Source: Rhodanobacter sp.
GTDB taxonomy: Bacteria > Pseudomonadota > Gammaproteobacteria > Xanthomonadales > Rhodanobacteraceae
Reading direction: 5' to 3'
DNA length: 64,000 nt
Assembly (NCBI GenBank): GCA_040371205.1
Contig: AP031382.1
Coordinates: 1,423,562 to 1,487,561 of the forward strand
Shown here: positions 62,026 to 64,000 of the stretch, piece by piece
Layout: each line of letters begins with the position of its first letter
How positions within the stretch are numbered: position 1 is the stretch's first letter
Program-made: the position numbers and the translations under genes
Notes under the pieces: model-generated
The model's input: the letters and a program-made list of their open reading frames with translations, nothing else
What the model was told of the DNA's origin: nothing
The model's database searches: none

Positions 62026-63699
62026 ATGGACACACGGGATCCGCACGACGCGCGACTGTCGCGCCGACGTTTCGTGCAGGGCTTGATGCTGGGCGGCGCG
62101 GCCGCCGGCCTGGGCATGCGCGCTGGCGTGACGATGGCGCAGTCGGACGCCGTCGCGCCGCGCGAATTGCGCGGGACGCGGTTCGACCTGGCCATCGGCG
62201 AGTTGCCGGTGGACTTCACCGGACGCAGGCGCCTCGCCACGGCGGTGAACGGCCAGTTGCCGGCGCCGCTGCTGCGCTGGCGCGAGGGCGACACGGTGAC
62301 GCTGCGCGTGACCAACCGCCTGCGCGTGCCGAGTTCCATCCACTGGCACGGCATCCTGCTGCCAGCCGGGATGGACGGCGTGCCGGGCATCAGTTTCCCC
62401 GGCATCGCGCCGGGCGAGACCTTCACCTACCGCTTCCCGCTGCGGCAGAGCGGCACTTACTGGTACCACAGCCATTCCGGCTTCCAGGAACAGACCGGCC
62501 TGTACGGCCCCATCGTGATCGAGCCGGCGCGCGGCGAGCGCTTCCCCGCCGAGCGCGACTACGTGGTGATGCTCAGCGACTGGACGGACGAGGATCCGCT
62601 GGCGGTCTACGCGCACCTCAAGCAGCAGGGCGACTACTACAACTACGCCGAACCCACCGCGCCGGAATTCCTGCGCGACGTGCGCACGCAGGGTTTGCGC
62701 CGCGCGCTGGCCGAGCGGCGCATGTGGCAGCGGATGCGCATGAGCCCCGCCGACCTCGCCGACGTGGGCGGCGCCACCTACACCTACCTGATGAACGGAC
62801 GTACGCCAGTCGACAACTGGGAGGGCTTGTTCAAGCGCGGCGAGAAGGTGCGGTTGCGCTTCATCAACGGCTCGGCGATGACCCTCTTCGACGTGCGCAT
62901 TCCCGGCCTGAAGATGACCGTGGTCGCCGCCGACGGCCAGGACGTGGAGCCGGTAAGCGTGGACGAGTTCCGCATCGCCGTGGCCGAGACCTACGACGTG
63001 ATCGTGGAGCCTTCGGACGACCGCGCCTGGACCGTGTTCGCACAAGCCATCGACCGCAGCGGCTACGCCCGCGGCACGCTGGCGCCGCGCGCCGGCATGG
63101 ATGCGCCGGTGCCGGCGATGGACGCGCGCCCGGTGCTTTCGATGGGCGACATGATGGGGGCGATGGGCGGCGGAAGCATGGCGCGCCACGCCCGCCCCGA
63201 ATACCGCAATCCCGGCGTGGACATGCGCGTGGACACGCCGCGCAGCAACCTCGACGATCCGGGCATCGGCCTGCGCGGCAACGGCCGGCGCGCGCTCGCC
63301 TATGCCGACCTGCACACCATCGGCGGCGCGCTGGATGCGCGCGAGCCGGGCCGCGAGATCGAACTGCATCTCACCGGCAACATGCAGCGCTACATGTGGT
63401 CGTTCGACGGCGTGAAGTTCTCCGACGCGAAGCCGCTGCACTTTCGCGCTGGCGAGCGGCTGCGGCTGGTGCTGGTCAACGACACCATGATGAACCACCC
63501 GATCCATCTGCACGGCATGTGGAGCGAGCTGGAGAATGCCGACGGCGGCTTCCAGGTGCGCAAGCACACCATCGACGTGCAGCCCGCGCAGCGCGTCGCC
63601 TACGGCGTCACCGCGAACGCGCTGGGCCGCTGGGCCTACCACTGCCACATGCTCTACCACATGGAGGCCGGAATGATGCGCGAGGTCGTGGTGTCATGA
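62026..63699 (+). CDS. copA: Copper resistance multicopper oxidase CopA
   Basis: Periplasmic multicopper oxidase of 557 residues that oxidizes Cu(I). A Tat signal (SRRRFVQGLMLGG, about 12-24) exports it folded. The four copper-binding motifs are IHWHG, WYHSHSGFQ, HPIHLHG and HCHMLYHMEAGM. A Met-rich insertion (MGDMMGAMGGGSMARHAR) lies near residue 370. It is shorter than the 600-residue Pseudomonas form. It overlaps copB by 4 bp. Confidence 0.96.
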   Translation: MDTRDPHDARLSRRRFVQGLMLGGAAAGLGMRAGVTMAQSDAVAPRELRGTRFDLAIGELPVDFTGRRRLATAVNGQLPAPLLRWREGDTVTLRVTNRLRVPSSIHWHGILLPAGMDGVPGISFPGIAPGETFTYRFPLRQSGTYWYHSHSGFQEQTGLYGPIVIEPARGERFPAERDYVVMLSDWTDEDPLAVYAHLKQQGDYYNYAEPTAPEFLRDVRTQGLRRALAERRMWQRMRMSPADLADVGGATYTYLMNGRTPVDNWEGLFKRGEKVRLRFINGSAMTLFDVRIPGLKMTVVAADGQDVEPVSVDEFRIAVAETYDVIVEPSDDRAWTVFAQAIDRSGYARGTLAPRAGMDAPVPAMDARPVLSMGDMMGAMGGGSMARHARPEYRNPGVDMRVDTPRSNLDDPGIGLRGNGRRALAYADLHTIGGALDAREPGREIELHLTGNMQRYMWSFDGVKFSDAKPLHFRAGERLRLVLVNDTMMNHPIHLHGMWSELENADGGFQVRKHTIDVQPAQRVAYGVTANALGRWAYHCHMLYHMEAGMMREVVVS

Positions 63700-64000
63700 G
63701 CGCATTCGTCCGCATCGCGCTGGCCTGCCTTGCGCTGTCGCTGTCGCCATGGGTGCTGGCGCAACAGGTCGCGCCAGCACCGGCGAGCAGCACCGGCGGC
63801 ATGGACATGTCATCCATGCCAGGCATGGATCATCCCCATGATGCCGAAACGGACATGTCAGCGGTGGACCATGGCCGGCACGGCATGGACGCCATGCCGC
63901 ACACGCGCATGCAAGGCGGCGCGGCACCGCCGGATGCGCGCAGCGCCGATGATTCCGACGGCACCGGCGACGGCGCGATGCCCGGCATGGAGATGCGTGA
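63696..64000 (+). CDS. copB: Copper resistance outer-membrane protein CopB (N-terminal part)
   Basis: The gene runs off the right window edge after 101 codons. A signal peptide (about 1-22) is followed by a Met/His/Asp-rich region with MDMSSMPGMDHPHD and similar repeats, as in the metal-binding N-terminus of CopB; the C-terminal beta-barrel would lie outside. The ATG overlaps the copA stop by 4 bp. Confidence 0.9.
   Translation, partial: MSAFVRIALACLALSLSPWVLAQQVAPAPASSTGGMDMSSMPGMDHPHDAETDMSAVDHGRHGMDAMPHTRMQGGAAPPDARSADDSDGTGDGAMPGMEMR

Overview
The window is chromosomal DNA from a GC-rich gammaproteobacterium of the order Xanthomonadales, most likely Rhodanobacteraceae (Rhodanobacter/Dyella/Frateuria-like). 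The signs are the complete System I ccm cytochrome c cluster, the block sdhC-D-A-B-sdhE-ygfX-lolC-lolD-comEC-exbB-exbD-msbA-lpxK, a Xanthomonas-type copL-copA-copB copper locus, a large TonB-dependent receptor beside glycoside hydrolases, and a metX-family acyltransferase. Genes are packed tightly, with many 4-bp start/stop overlaps. There is one tRNA and no rRNA, CRISPR array, insertion sequence or prophage. The genus is an inference.

Layout. (1) 1-11.9 kb, minus strand: an amino-sugar scavenging operon read right to left: glucokinase-family kinase, GH20 hexosaminidase, TonB-dependent receptor, APC permease, GH2 enzyme with the exo-beta-D-glucosaminidase signature, and a LacI regulator cut by the window edge. 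A perfect 16-bp palindrome (11887-11902) sits just before the first gene. (2) tRNA-Leu(CAA) with its promoter and terminator. (3) 12.2-21.2 kb, minus: cysteine dioxygenase, metX family, then ccmI-H-G-F-E-D-C-B and ccmA; a 513-bp structured non-coding element separates ccmA from ccmB. (4) 21.3-24.6 kb: DUF3293 protein, kynurenine 3-monooxygenase, acetoacetyl-CoA reductase, PhaR. (5) 24.7-29.7 kb: an EmrRAB-type tripartite multidrug efflux operon with its MarR repressor. (6) 29.8-33.6 kb: TatD nuclease, two glycine-zipper lipoproteins, SleB hydrolase, YgfZ. (7) 33.7-46.6 kb, plus: SdhAF4-like protein, succinate dehydrogenase, SdhE/YgfX, Lol exporter, ComEC, ExbBD, MsbA, LpxK. (8) 46.6-52 kb: hutI, ClC antiporter, GNAT-nitrilase fusion, divergent hutG. 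(9) 52-56 kb: small lipoprotein, a Cpx envelope-stress locus with a visible CpxR box, and a translationally coupled alpha/beta hydrolase. (10) 56-61.6 kb: porin-like barrel, MFS exporter, GNAT, TrmO, Slp, RlmJ. (11) 61.6-64 kb: copL, copA and the start of copB.

How the genes work together. In the sugar locus the receptor would import oligosaccharides, the GH20 and GH2 enzymes would release GlcNAc and GlcN, the APC permease is the only inner-membrane carrier, and the kinase would phosphorylate the sugar under LacI control. Most other blocks are conserved housekeeping operons.

No wholly new system can be proven from sequence alone. The best leads are the APC permease as an amino-sugar carrier, the tandem hairpins between copL and copA, an apparent base-composition switch inside msbA, the hydrolase coupled to cpxA, and the Cys in place of a metal-ligand Asp in HutG.
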